Positions 1 to 5,765 of a stretch of DNA of 8,408 bases are shown piece after piece; the first letter of the stretch is position 1, and the number at the start of each line of letters is the position of its first letter. This DNA comes from Solirubrobacterales bacterium. GTDB lineage: Bacteria > Actinomycetota > Thermoleophilia > Solirubrobacterales > Solirubrobacteraceae. Both the position numbers and the translations under genes were made by a program. The stretch lies in the NCBI GenBank assembly GCA_015655225.1, contig JAATFK010000492.1, forward strand, positions 1 to 8,408, given 5' to 3'. The notes below the pieces were generated by a model that saw only the letters and a program-made list of their open reading frames with translations, did no database searches and was not told the DNA's origin.

Positions 1-209
1 GCACGAGCTGACCTCTTGACGGGTGCGGCTGACGTGCCGTCGCAGGGCGTCCCGGGCCGCGCGTTCCACACACCGTCGACCATCTCGTTTCGTCCTCGTC
101 GGCGCAGCCTCCTCCAGGTTGGCGCGGATGGGAATCCATCCAGCTTTCCAGGAGATGCGGCAGCCTTCAAGTTGCAACCGTCGCAAGCCCGTCATCACGG
201 GCGAGATGC
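1..209. other. Non-coding or unresolved left edge
   Basis: I can support no gene here. Short open frames exist on the + strand, but they run into the antisense of the next gene, have no plausible ribosome site and translate to low-complexity Arg/Ser-rich sequence, as GC-rich shadows do. The stretch holds two hairpins: GGATGG-GAAT-CCATCC at 126-141, and GCCCGT-CATC-ACGGGC at 187-202, which is the likely terminator of the gene ending at 210. An 8-base palindrome, GTTGCAAC, lies at about 172-179. The first ~100 bases could be the edge of a neighbouring gene, but nothing decides it. Confidence 0.5.
187..202 (-). terminator. Hairpin just after the zinc-ribbon gene stop
   Basis: A perfect 6-bp stem, GCCCGT/ACGGGC, with a 4-base loop starts 7 bases past the TAG stop of the minus-strand gene ending at 210. 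On the minus strand it is followed by TTGCGACGG rather than a clean U-run, so it would be a weak or Rho-assisted terminator of the kind common in GC-rich actinobacteria. Seen: stem, loop and position. Inferred: its role. Confidence 0.5.
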
Positions 210-1217
210 CTACTCCGGCTGGAGGCTGAAGATCGACAGCTCGGAGAGCGCGGCGCGGTCGAGCGTCGGCGGCAGGCCGACGATCCACACCAGCACGTAG
301 CGGAACGCCTGGTCGCGCGGCAGTCCGATCGTCGTCGTCCCGGCGATGTCGTGACGGCTCGCGAGGTGGTCCCAGCCGGGATCGGTGATCTTGGTCGGCG
401 GACCGGAGGCGGCGGCGTAGATCTCGACGCTGATGCCGGGCGTCGGCGTGTCGATCACGAGTCTGCGGAGCTTCTCTCTGTCGGCCAGGTCGACGTAGAC
501 GCCGAGCTGCGGGTCGCCGCCGGCCGGCGTGACCTGCGGCGTGCGCCAGACCGTCTTCGTCGAGCCGTCGACGAGCGTGCTCGGATCGCCGAGGTCGATG
601 TCCTGCGACGCGTACGGGGCGTAGGCGACGACGGCGGCGTTCAGCGCGATGTTCGTGACCGCCATCTCGGGCTTCGCCGGGGTCGTCGGCGTCGTCTTCG
701 TGGTGGTCGTGGTGGTTGTCGTCTTCGTCGTGGTAGTGGGCGGCGTCGCCGGCGTGACGGGGGTCGCCGGCGTGACAGGCGTCGCGGGCGTGACCGGCGT
801 GACCGGCGTCGCCGGGGTCACGGGCGTCGCGGGAGTGACCACCTTCGGCACCGAGGCCTTCGGGATCTTCACCGCTCTCGGCAGCTTCGAGGTGACGTCC
901 GGCAGCGGGGTCGACGGCGTGGTGGTCGGCGTCGTCGCGGTCGTCGGGACGGTCGCGGTCGTCGGCGTGGTCGCGGGCGGGGCCTGCGCGACCGTCGTCG
1001 GCGGGGGCGGCGTCTTCTGCTTGTCCTGCAGCAAGGTGTAGGCGCCGGCCGAGGTCGCGCCGACCAGGACCGTCAGCGTCGTCGCCAGCCCGATCGCCGG
1101 GCGCAGGCCGCTGCGGCGGGCGTGAGGCAGCTCCGCGCCGCACTCGAGGCACCAGCGCTGGCGCTGCTCAGCGGGGGCGGAGCAGTTCGGGCAGAGACGC
1201 TCGTGCGATGGCTCCAT
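210..1217 (-). CDS. Zinc-ribbon, single-pass membrane protein with Pro/Thr linker and discoidin-like C-terminal domain
   Basis: 335 residues. An N-terminal zinc ribbon is shown by two CxxC pairs (residues 9-12 and 23-26). One hydrophobic segment follows at about 38-62. Next is a long, low-complexity Pro/Thr linker (about 69-182) with TPATPV-type tandem repeats (127-160) and a Thr/Lys-Thr run (161-180). The C-terminal part (about 187-335) resembles F5/8 type C (discoidin, galactose-binding-like) domains: LVDGSTKTVWRT, then YVDL, and RYVLVWIVGLP near the end. The likely topology is zinc ribbon inside, linker and sugar-binding-like domain outside. Ligand and role are unknown. Similar C-terminal domains occur on actinobacterial cell-wall proteins such as the MurJ homologue of M. 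tuberculosis, which suggests an envelope role (inference). The reading frame stays open upstream to 2090, but that part is antisense to rfbC. The ATG at 1217 is chosen because the zinc ribbon begins there and a TACCGT box lies 8 bases upstream. It is divergent from the small membrane gene at 1281. Confidence 0.8.
   Translation of the reverse strand: MEPSHERLCPNCSAPAEQRQRWCLECGAELPHARRSGLRPAIGLATTLTVLVGATSAGAYTLLQDKQKTPPPPTTVAQAPPATTPTTATVPTTATTPTTTPSTPLPDVTSKLPRAVKIPKASVPKVVTPATPVTPATPVTPVTPATPVTPATPVTPATPPTTTTKTTTTTTTTKTTPTTPAKPEMAVTNIALNAAVVAYAPYASQDIDLGDPSTLVDGSTKTVWRTPQVTPAGGDPQLGVYVDLADREKLRRLVIDTPTPGISVEIYAAASGPPTKITDPGWDHLASRHDIAGTTTIGLPRDQAFRYVLVWIVGLPPTLDRAALSELSIFSLQPE
738..839 (-). 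repeat. In-gene 9/18-base tandem repeat coding TPATPV units
   Basis: On the + strand the tract reads as imperfect repeats of GTCGCCGGCGTGACCGGC-like units. On the coding strand they give Thr-Pro-Ala-Thr-Pro-Val repeats (residues 127-160 of the zinc-ribbon membrane protein). A Thr-rich run coded at about 678-737 follows. Copies differ mainly by synonymous changes, which suggests old slippage kept for an extended linker. Copy number could vary between strains. Confidence 0.75.
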
Positions 1218-1231
1218 CCCTGCAAACGGTA
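1218..1231 (-). promoter_or_regulatory. -10-like box for the zinc-ribbon gene (leaderless start)
   Basis: TACCGT on the minus strand (plus ACGGTA at 1226-1231) lies 8 bases before the ATG at 1217. No usable Shine-Dalgarno is present; an AGGG touches the ATG directly and is too close. The spacing places the transcription start at or within about two bases of the start codon. Confidence 0.45.
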
Positions 1232-1267
1232 GCCGATCGTGGCGTCGCGACCGACCGGCCGCTTCGG

Positions 1268-1280
1268 TAAGCTGCGGCCC
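1268..1280 (+). promoter_or_regulatory. -10-like box for the small membrane gene (leaderless start)
   Basis: TAAGCT at 1268-1273 in the context GGTAAGCTGCGGCCC lies 7 bases before the ATG at 1281. There is no Shine-Dalgarno and no recognisable -35. The context is nearly identical to that before rfbC (GGTAAGCTGCGCGGCCG), which argues that it is a real promoter element. Confidence 0.5.
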
Positions 1281-1448
1281 ATGCTCGCTCTCGCTGACTA
1301 CGCGTTCAACTTCACGTTCGGTCTCGCGCTCACGTTCATCGGCATCGGCGTCGTCGCCAACGTGCTGATCGTCTACGCCGTCGTCCAGGTGATCGGCGAG
1401 CGCAAGCAGAACGAGGCGGACCGCCGCCGTCGCACCTTCTACAGCTGA
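1281..1448 (+). CDS. Small single-pass membrane protein, 55 residues
   Basis: The protein has a short N-terminus (MLALADYAFN), one long hydrophobic segment (about residues 9-40) and a strongly basic tail containing GERKQNEADRRRR. By the positive-inside rule the tail is cytoplasmic. I do not recognise a family. It is unlikely to be chance, because the hydrophobic stretch is flanked properly, codon use is GC-ending, and the stop at 1446-1448 sits one base from the convergent end of rfbC. An in-frame ATG at 1239 would add 14 basic residues. I prefer 1281 because a TAAGCT box lies 7 bases upstream of it and inside that extension. It is divergent from the zinc-ribbon membrane gene, with 63 bases between them. 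The two could share regulation at the envelope, but that is only inference. Confidence 0.65.
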   Translation: MLALADYAFNFTFGLALTFIGIGVVANVLIVYAVVQVIGERKQNEADRRRRTFYS

Positions 1449-1449
1449 C

Positions 1450-1998
1450 CTAGAACGGCAGCGTGTCGGCGATCGACGCGAGCGTCGGCGCCGTCGCGTC
1501 GCGCTCGGAGACGATCGGCTCGACGTCCGTCGGCCAGACGATCCCGACCGCCGGATCGTCGTAGGCGATTCCCGACTCGGTCGCCCCGTCGTAGTAGCTC
1601 GAGCACTTGTAGACGACATCGGCCTCGTCGCTCGTGACGCAGAAGCCGTGCGCGAACCCGATCGGGACGAACAGCTGGCGCATCGTCTCGTCGTCGAGCA
1701 CGTAGCCCTCCCAGGCGCCGAACGTCGGCGAGTCGCGCCGCAGGTCGACGACCACGTCGAAGATCGAGCCGCGCGCGCAGCGCACCAGCTTCGCCTGGCC
1801 GGGCACGGTCTGGAAGTGCATCCCGCGCAGCGTCCCTCTGATCGAGCGCGAGTGGTTGTCCTGCACGAACTCGACGTCGACGCCCGCCGCGGCCCAGCTG
1901 TCGGCCCGGTAGGTCTCGGCGAAGAAGCCGCGGTGGTCGCCGAAGACCGCCGGCTCGAGCAGGACGGGGCCGGCGATTCTCGTGGGGAGGACCCGCAT
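1450..1998 (-). CDS. rfbC: dTDP-4-dehydrorhamnose 3,5-epimerase family protein (RmlC/RfbC)
   Basis: 182 residues, the usual length for this cupin epimerase, which converts dTDP-4-dehydro-6-deoxyglucose to dTDP-4-dehydrorhamnose in the third step of dTDP-L-rhamnose synthesis. Family motifs are seen in order: FGDHRGFFAETY (19-30), FVQDNHSRS, RGTLRGMHFQ with the expected catalytic His61, QAKLVRC, DVVVDLRRDSPTFG (81-94), VPIGFAHGF (111-119), YKCSSYY (130-136) carrying the tyrosines, then IVWP and SERD near the end. The acid of the His-Asp pair is probably Asp167. Nothing essential looks missing, so it should be active, although related epimerases of other dTDP-sugars cannot be excluded. The usual partners rmlA, rmlB and rmlD are not in the window. 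The start at 1998 has TAAGCT 9 bases upstream and no Shine-Dalgarno. It is divergent from the RpiR-type gene (66 bases) and convergent with the small membrane gene. Confidence 0.93.
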   Translation of the reverse strand: MRVLPTRIAGPVLLEPAVFGDHRGFFAETYRADSWAAAGVDVEFVQDNHSRSIRGTLRGMHFQTVPGQAKLVRCARGSIFDVVVDLRRDSPTFGAWEGYVLDDETMRQLFVPIGFAHGFCVTSDEADVVYKCSSYYDGATESGIAYDDPAVGIVWPTDVEPIVSERDATAPTLASIADTLPF

Positions 1999-2013
1999 CG
2001 GCCGCGCAGCTTA
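1999..2013 (-). promoter_or_regulatory. -10-like box for rfbC (leaderless or near-leaderless)
   Basis: TAAGCT on the minus strand (plus AGCTTA at 2008-2013) lies 9 bases before the ATG at 1998. No Shine-Dalgarno is present. The surrounding GGGTAAGCTGCG repeats the element before the gene at 1281. Confidence 0.5.
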
Positions 2014-2064
2014 CCCGGCTCCCGTGCAGGAGTGGTCCGAGGCGCGTCGAAACCATCGCTGCCC

Positions 2065-2949
2065 ATGAAGCGAGCCACAGCCACGACCACATCAGCGCCG
2101 TCGCCACCTCACGGCCACCAGGCGCTCTCCGACTACATCACCGCACGCTTCGACGAGTTCTCGCGGTCGCAGAAGGACGTCGCGCAGTACATCGTCGACC
2201 ATCTCGACGAGGCCGCCTTCCAGACGGCCGAGGAGCTCGCGCGTCGCGCGTCGACGTCGTCGAGCACGGTCGTGCGCTTCTCGCAGGCGCTCGGCTTCGA
2301 GGGCTTTCCGGAGCTGCAGCAGGCAGCTCGTGAGGAGTACCGCCGCCGACCGCCCGGACCCGCCGACGTCGCCGCCGCGCAGGCGGCCGCCCCGCTCTTC
2401 TCACTCGACCAGACGGAGTACGAGGCCGCCCTCGCGACCGACCACGTGAACGTCGAGGAGACCGCTCGCAAGCTCTCGCGCAGCGAGGTCGAGGCCGCCG
2501 TCGAGGCGATCGCGACCGCCGAGAAGGTGCTGATCGCCGGCACCGACCAGATGGCGTTCTTCGCGAGCTACCTGCGGCACCTGCTGATGCTGCTCGACAT
2601 CCGCGCCGAGGTCGTCGCGAGCCCCTCCCAGGAGGCGCTCGGGAGACTGTCGCGGATCGACGAGACGACGCTCGTGATCGGCCTCTCCGCGGGCCGCCCG
2701 CATCCGCTGATCACGCGCACGATGAAGCTCGCACGCCACCGCAGAGCGAGAACGATCGCGATCACCGACGCGACCCTCTCGGAGGTCGCGCGGCTCTCCC
2801 GCATCCGCCTCTACTACTCGTCCAACAGTCCCGCGTACGTGCGCTCGCACGTCGCGCTGCTGTCGCTGATCCAGGCGCTCGCCTACGGCGTCTACTCGCG
2901 CGACTCCCAGCAGTACGACTCGCGCATCAAGGCGTTCCGGCTCAAGTAG
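2065..2949 (+). CDS. MurR/RpiR-type transcriptional regulator (HTH + SIS)
   Basis: 294 residues, normal for the family. The N-terminal RpiR helix-turn-helix covers about 21-97: SRSQKDVAQYIVDHLDEAAF, TAEELARRASTSSSTVVRFSQ, then LGFEGFPELQ. A sugar-isomerase (SIS) domain covers about 139-280, with VLIAGTDQMAFFASYL, TTLVIGLSAGRPHPLI and ARTIAITD. Relatives bind a phosphosugar through SIS and repress or activate sugar-use genes. Here the usual GxGxS entry of SIS reads GTDQM and the second serine motif is SAG, so the ligand may differ. The effector and target genes are unknown. No sugar-use operon is adjacent; the divergent rfbC could be a target, but this is only proximity. The ATG at 2065 is the best start: an in-frame GTG at 2032 has only a poorly spaced AGGA, and its extension (VVRGASKPSLP) lies outside the domain. 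An imperfect AACCAT box lies 8 bases before 2065. Confidence 0.9.
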   Translation: MKRATATTTSAPSPPHGHQALSDYITARFDEFSRSQKDVAQYIVDHLDEAAFQTAEELARRASTSSSTVVRFSQALGFEGFPELQQAAREEYRRRPPGPADVAAAQAAAPLFSLDQTEYEAALATDHVNVEETARKLSRSEVEAAVEAIATAEKVLIAGTDQMAFFASYLRHLLMLLDIRAEVVASPSQEALGRLSRIDETTLVIGLSAGRPHPLITRTMKLARHRRARTIAITDATLSEVARLSRIRLYYSSNSPAYVRSHVALLSLIQALAYGVYSRDSQQYDSRIKAFRLK

Positions 2950-2950
2950 A

Positions 2951-2964
2951 GCCGCCGGGGCGGC
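2951..2964. terminator. GC hairpin between convergent genes
   Basis: GCCGCC-GG-GGCGGC is a perfect inverted repeat filling most of the 18-base gap between the converging stops at 2949 and 2968. It would fold as a 5-bp stem with a 4-base loop in either transcript. There is no U-run. It is a plausible bidirectional terminator, but in sequence this GC-rich short stems also arise by chance. Confidence 0.35.
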
Positions 2965-2967
2965 GCG

Positions 2968-3768
2968 TCACGCGTCCCGCTTCGCGACGTACAGCCCCTG
3001 CAGCGCGCGGCCGACGCGGCCGCGCGCGTCGTGCAGCACCGAGTCGCTGAGGCCGGCGCCGTCGGGGCCGAGCCGCGTCTCGGCGTCGAGCCCGACCCAC
3101 TCGCCCTCCGGCAGCCGCTCGACGTAGATCGTCAGGTCGGGGTTGATGAAGAGGTGGGTCGCCCAGTCGACCGCGATGCTGAGGCCGTTGCCGAAGTCGC
3201 CGGCGGCCGCGAGCCGCTGCAGCGGTGAGGGCGCCTCGCCGGCGAGCAGCGGCACGCGCATCCGGAACCAGCCGAACGCCGGCCCGATCGCGGCGAAGTC
3301 GCCGCGCGCGAGCCGGATCTCCATCCCCTCGCGGGCGAACATCGGTGCGGGGTCGAAGACGTCGCGCCACGCTCCCTCGCTCTCCTCCGGCCCGTACGGC
3401 GGCGCGGCGGCCGGCGCGGGCGCCGGGACCGGCACGTCGGCCCGTCGGATCCGCAGGGCGCTCGCGCGGACGACCTCCACGTCGCCAGCGTGGAGCGAGC
3501 CGTGCAGCAGCTGGACGCGGCGCCCGGGGCGCGCGACGCGCGTCGTGACCGTCAGGGGCGTCAGCGGGACCGGGCGCAGGAACTCGTAGGAGAGCCGCAC
3601 GACCGCCATCCCGTCGGGCGCACCGTCGTCCGCGATCCGCTCGAACGCGCGCGCCAGCAGCGCCGCCGGCGCGCCGCCGTGCTGCGCGCCCTTGTCCCAC
3701 GGGCCGCGGGTCAGCTCGCTCGGCTGGAAGCGGTCCTCCGCCTCCTGCGTGAAGAGGGCGTCGCTCAT
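2968..3768 (-). CDS. TesB-like acyl-CoA thioesterase (double hotdog)
   Basis: 266 residues, the length of two fused hotdog domains. The N-terminal half (about 1-110) has [20 protein letters not shown] and [17 protein letters not shown], typical of the 4HBT-like thioesterase family. A Pro/Ala linker (112-124) leads to the C-terminal half with [36 protein letters not shown] and GRALQGLYV. These enzymes hydrolyse acyl-CoA to free acid and CoA in the cytoplasm; the natural chain is unknown. Compared with E. coli TesB (Asp204, Thr228, Gln278), Asp191 and Gln257 fit, while the Thr position seems to be Asn209 or a neighbour, so activity is not certain. It is divergent from pdxS (67 bases). In M. tuberculosis tesB2 (Rv2605c) sits between snoP/pdxT and snzP/pdxS, so the association is old although the arrangement differs. 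The start at 3768 is supported by a TAGGAT box 8 bases upstream. Confidence 0.8.
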   Translation of the reverse strand: MSDALFTQEAEDRFQPSELTRGPWDKGAQHGGAPAALLARAFERIADDGAPDGMAVVRLSYEFLRPVPLTPLTVTTRVARPGRRVQLLHGSLHAGDVEVVRASALRIRRADVPVPAPAPAAAPPYGPEESEGAWRDVFDPAPMFAREGMEIRLARGDFAAIGPAFGWFRMRVPLLAGEAPSPLQRLAAAGDFGNGLSIAVDWATHLFINPDLTIYVERLPEGEWVGLDAETRLGPDGAGLSDSVLHDARGRVGRALQGLYVAKRDA

Positions 3769-3782
3769 CGGCGGCGATCCTA
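3769..3782 (-). promoter_or_regulatory. -10-like box for the thioesterase gene (leaderless start)
   Basis: TAGGAT on the minus strand (plus ATCCTA at 3777-3782) lies 8 bases before the ATG at 3768, in the context GAATAGGATCGCC. No Shine-Dalgarno and no clear -35 are present. Confidence 0.5.
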
Positions 3783-3823
3783 TTCAGCACGCCATCACGA
3801 GGCGCCGAGACGGGGCGGCAGGC

Positions 3824-3835
3824 TATATTCGGGTG
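3824..3835 (+). promoter_or_regulatory. -10 box for pdxS (leaderless start)
   Basis: TATATT at 3824-3829 is the closest match to the -10 consensus in the window and the most AT-rich spot of the intergenic region. It lies 6 bases before the ATG at 3836. A GTG at 3833 immediately precedes that ATG in frame, so translation could begin at either. There is no Shine-Dalgarno. Confidence 0.6.
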
Positions 3836-4720
3836 ATGCGCGACGAAGCGACGTTCACCGTCAGAGCCGGCCTTGCGGAGATGCTCAAGGGCGGCGTCAT
3901 CATGGATGTGGTCGATGCCGAGCAGGCGAAGATCGCGGAGGCCGCCGGCGCCGCCGCGGTGATGGCGCTCGAGCGCGTCCCGTCCGACATCCGCCGCGAC
4001 GGCGGCGTCGCGCGCATGTCCGACCCGTCGATGATCCGCGGCATCCAGGAGGCCGTCACGATCCCCGTGATGGCGAAGGCGCGCATCGGCCACTTCGTCG
4101 AGGCGCAGGTGCTGGAGGCGCTCGAGGTCGACTACATCGACGAGTCCGAGGTGCTGACGCCGGCCGACGAGGCCAACCACATCGACAAGTGGGGCTTCAA
4201 GGTTCCCTTCGTCTGTGGCGCGACGAACCTCGGCGAGGCGCTGCGGCGGATCGGCGAGGGCGCCGCGATGATCCGCTCCAAGGGCGAGGCCGGCACCGGC
4301 GACATCGTCGAGGCAGTCCGCCACATGCGCAAGATCAACGGCGAGATCCGCCGGCTCACGACGCTGGACGACGCCGAGCTGGCGACCGCCGCGAAGGAGC
4401 TGCAGTCGCCGCTCGACCTCGTCCGCGCGGTCGCGCGCGACGGCAAGCTGCCGGTCGTCGTCTTCTCCGCCGGCGGCGTCGCGACGCCCGCCGACGCGGC
4501 GCTGATGATGCAGCTCGGCGCCGAGGGCGTGTTCGTCGGCTCCGGCATCTTCAAGTCCGAGGATCCGGAGCGCCGCGCGCAGGCCGTCGTCGAGGCGACC
4601 ACCCACTTCCAGGATCCCGCCCGCATCGCCGCCGCCTCCGAGGGCCTCGGCCAGGCGATGGTCAGCCTCGAGTCCTCGAAGCTCGAGTCCGAGCAGCTGC
4701 TCGCCCAGCGCGGCTGGTAG
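3836..4720 (+). CDS. pdxS: Pyridoxal 5'-phosphate synthase, PdxS (Pdx1) subunit
   Basis: 294 residues, the standard length. This (beta/alpha)8 synthase makes PLP from ribose 5-phosphate, glyceraldehyde 3-phosphate and ammonia, the ammonia being delivered by PdxT; twelve copies of each subunit form the complex. Catalytic residues fall at the numbers known for B. subtilis: Asp24 ([10 protein letters not shown]), Lys81 (VMAKARIGH), which binds ribose 5-phosphate, and Lys149 (RSKGEAGTG), the second swinging lysine. Other signatures are [57 protein letters not shown] and the flexible C-terminal tail. The open frame extends upstream to 3692, but that part overlaps the divergent thioesterase. The ATG at 3836 matches the family start and follows the TATATT box. 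pdxT begins 8 bases after the stop, so the two form an operon. Confidence 0.98.
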   Translation: MRDEATFTVRAGLAEMLKGGVIMDVVDAEQAKIAEAAGAAAVMALERVPSDIRRDGGVARMSDPSMIRGIQEAVTIPVMAKARIGHFVEAQVLEALEVDYIDESEVLTPADEANHIDKWGFKVPFVCGATNLGEALRRIGEGAAMIRSKGEAGTGDIVEAVRHMRKINGEIRRLTTLDDAELATAAKELQSPLDLVRAVARDGKLPVVVFSAGGVATPADAALMMQLGAEGVFVGSGIFKSEDPERRAQAVVEATTHFQDPARIAAASEGLGQAMVSLESSKLESEQLLAQRGW

Positions 4721-4728
4721 CGCCTTCC

Positions 4729-5295
4729 ATGGGCCGGACGGTCGGCGTCCTCGCCCTCCAGGGCGACTTCGAGGCGCACGGCCGGATGCTCCGCTCGCTC
4801 GGGGCGCAGGTGCGCGAGGTGCGCGTCCCGGCCGACCTCGACGGGCTCGACGGGCTGGTCATCCCCGGCGGCGAGTCGACCACGATGACGCTCGGGATCG
4901 AGCGCGAGGGGCTTGCCGAGCCGCTGCGGGAGCTGGGCGCGGCCGGCACGCCGGTGCTGGGGACCTGCGCCGGGCTGATCATGCTCGACCGCGACCACCT
5001 CGGGATGATGGACCTGCGCGCCGAGCGCAACGCGTTCGGCCGCCAGGTGCGCTCCTTCGAGGCCGACCTCGAGATCGACGGGATCGCGGGCGGACCGGTG
5101 CGCGCGGTCTTCATCCGCGCGCCCTGGGTCGCCGAGCACGGCGACGGCGTGGAGGTGCTGGCGGCCGTGGATGGCCACCCCGTCGTGGTGCGCGAGGGCA
5201 ACCTGCTGGCGATCTCGTTCCACCCGGAGCTGACCGGCGAGTCGCGCATCCACGAGCGCTTCCTGGCGCTCGTGCGGGACGCCGCGGCGGCCTAG
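4729..5295 (+). CDS. pdxT: Pyridoxal 5'-phosphate synthase, glutaminase subunit PdxT (Pdx2)
   Basis: 188 residues, typical for this class I glutamine amidotransferase, which hydrolyses glutamine and channels ammonia to PdxS. Motifs: GVLALQGDFEAH at the start, the oxyanion-region PGGESTTM (46-53), the nucleophile elbow GTCAGLIML with Cys80, RNAFGRQV (100-107), FIRAPW (128-133), and SFHPELT with His165 and Glu167 completing the triad. It lies 8 bases downstream of pdxS with no Shine-Dalgarno in the gap, so its translation probably depends on ribosomes finishing pdxS. The frame is open far upstream, but that part is antisense or out of frame with other genes; the ATG at 4729 gives the family N-terminus. 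In other actinobacteria yebC often follows nearby, but here the next gene is on the opposite strand. Confidence 0.98.
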   Translation: MGRTVGVLALQGDFEAHGRMLRSLGAQVREVRVPADLDGLDGLVIPGGESTTMTLGIEREGLAEPLRELGAAGTPVLGTCAGLIMLDRDHLGMMDLRAERNAFGRQVRSFEADLEIDGIAGGPVRAVFIRAPWVAEHGDGVEVLAAVDGHPVVVREGNLLAISFHPELTGESRIHERFLALVRDAAAA

Positions 5296-5361
5296 GCCGT
5301 CCGGCATCCCGATCACCGCAGGATTGCTGTCCCTCTAGGGCAGAAACGTTGACCTGATCGG
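5288..5361. terminator. Inverted repeats between pdxT and the convergent membrane gene
   Basis: The 77-base convergent gap holds three nested or adjacent inverted repeats. CGGCCTAGGCCG (5288-5299) spans the pdxT stop codon. CCGATCA (5309-5315) pairs with TGATCGG (5355-5361), and inside it CTG-T-CCC-TCTA-GGG-CAG (about 5327-5343) forms a stem with one bulge. There is no U-run. A bidirectional terminator is the simplest reading. Confidence 0.35.
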
Positions 5362-5372
5362 AGCGGGGCGGC

Positions 5373-5765
5373 TCAGACGGGCTGACGCTCGCGCTCGCGC
5401 GCGTAGCGGCGGAACGCCTGCTCGAACGCGTCCCAGTCGCTCGGCGGGGGCTTCGGGCCACGGCCTCCTCCGCCACCGCCTCCTCCGCCTCCGCCATCCT
5501 CGTCGTCGGTCGGGGGCGTGTCGCCGCGGCCGAGCCAGCCGGCGGCGCAGACCAGCTCGCCGGCGACCGCGAGGGCGACCGCGCCGCCGACGACCGCGCC
5601 GGTCGTGAGCGCGACGCCGGCGATCACGTAGCCGGCCATCCCGCCAGCCAGCACGCTGCCGCGCAGGCGCATCGCGGCGCGCCGACGCGGGGGCGGCCCC
5701 AGCAGGGCCGCGAGCACCGAGCCCACCAGCAGGGCCGCGATCGTCAGCTTGAACGCCGATGCCAT
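5373..5765 (-). CDS. Small membrane protein with an 11-glycine run
   Basis: 130 residues, family not recognised. A hydrophobic N-terminal segment (about 6-23) could be a signal anchor. After the basic stretch PPPRRRAAMRLR comes a Gly/Ala/Val-rich hydrophobic region (about 36-79), long enough for two membrane passes. An acidic patch (PPTDDED), eleven consecutive glycines (91-101), PKPPP and an amphipathic, basic C-terminal helix (DWDAFEQAFRRYARERERQ, 110-128) follow. The glycine codons are mixed (GGC, GGA and GGT), so the run is not a simple trinucleotide repeat. The C-terminal helix is probably cytoplasmic and might bind a partner. It starts 37 bases after the stop of the TPR-like gene on the same strand, so the two may be cotranscribed. 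The palindrome GGGTAACTTTTACCC directly abuts the start codon and may instead mark its own promoter or operator. There is no Shine-Dalgarno. Confidence 0.7.
   Translation of the reverse strand: MASAFKLTIAALLVGSVLAALLGPPPRRRAAMRLRGSVLAGGMAGYVIAGVALTTGAVVGGAVALAVAGELVCAAGWLGRGDTPPTDDEDGGGGGGGGGGGRGPKPPPSDWDAFEQAFRRYARERERQPV

Noticed and set aside
1..300. Short + strand frames at the left edge
   Set aside because: There is no Shine-Dalgarno or promoter-like box, no recognisable motif, and their ends overlap the antisense of the zinc-ribbon gene.
738..839. Possible CRISPR-like array
   Set aside because: The repeats are contiguous 9/18-base units without spacers, in frame within a coding sequence.
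649..1041. Val/Gly-rich + strand frame with hydrophobic runs resembling membrane segments
   Set aside because: It is the complement of the Thr/Pro repeat of the zinc-ribbon gene. Thr codons read backwards give Gly and Val.
1239..1280. Upstream ATG at 1239 as start of the small membrane gene
   Set aside because: It would place the TAAGCT box inside the coding region and add a basic extension before the membrane segment. It cannot be fully excluded.
210..2090. A 626-residue minus-strand open frame that could be read as one large fusion protein
   Set aside because: The part upstream of 1217 is antisense or out of frame with the small membrane gene and rfbC and has Ser/Arg low complexity. Recognisable protein begins at the ATG at 1217 with the zinc ribbon.
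3490..4728. A long + strand frame running into pdxT, suggesting an N-terminal fusion
   Set aside because: It overlaps the thioesterase antisense and then pdxS out of frame. pdxT has a normal family N-terminus at 4729.
4132..5316. Long minus-strand frames opposite pdxS and pdxT
   Set aside because: They are shadows of two certain genes caused by GC-rich codon use, with His/Arg-rich translations and no domain.
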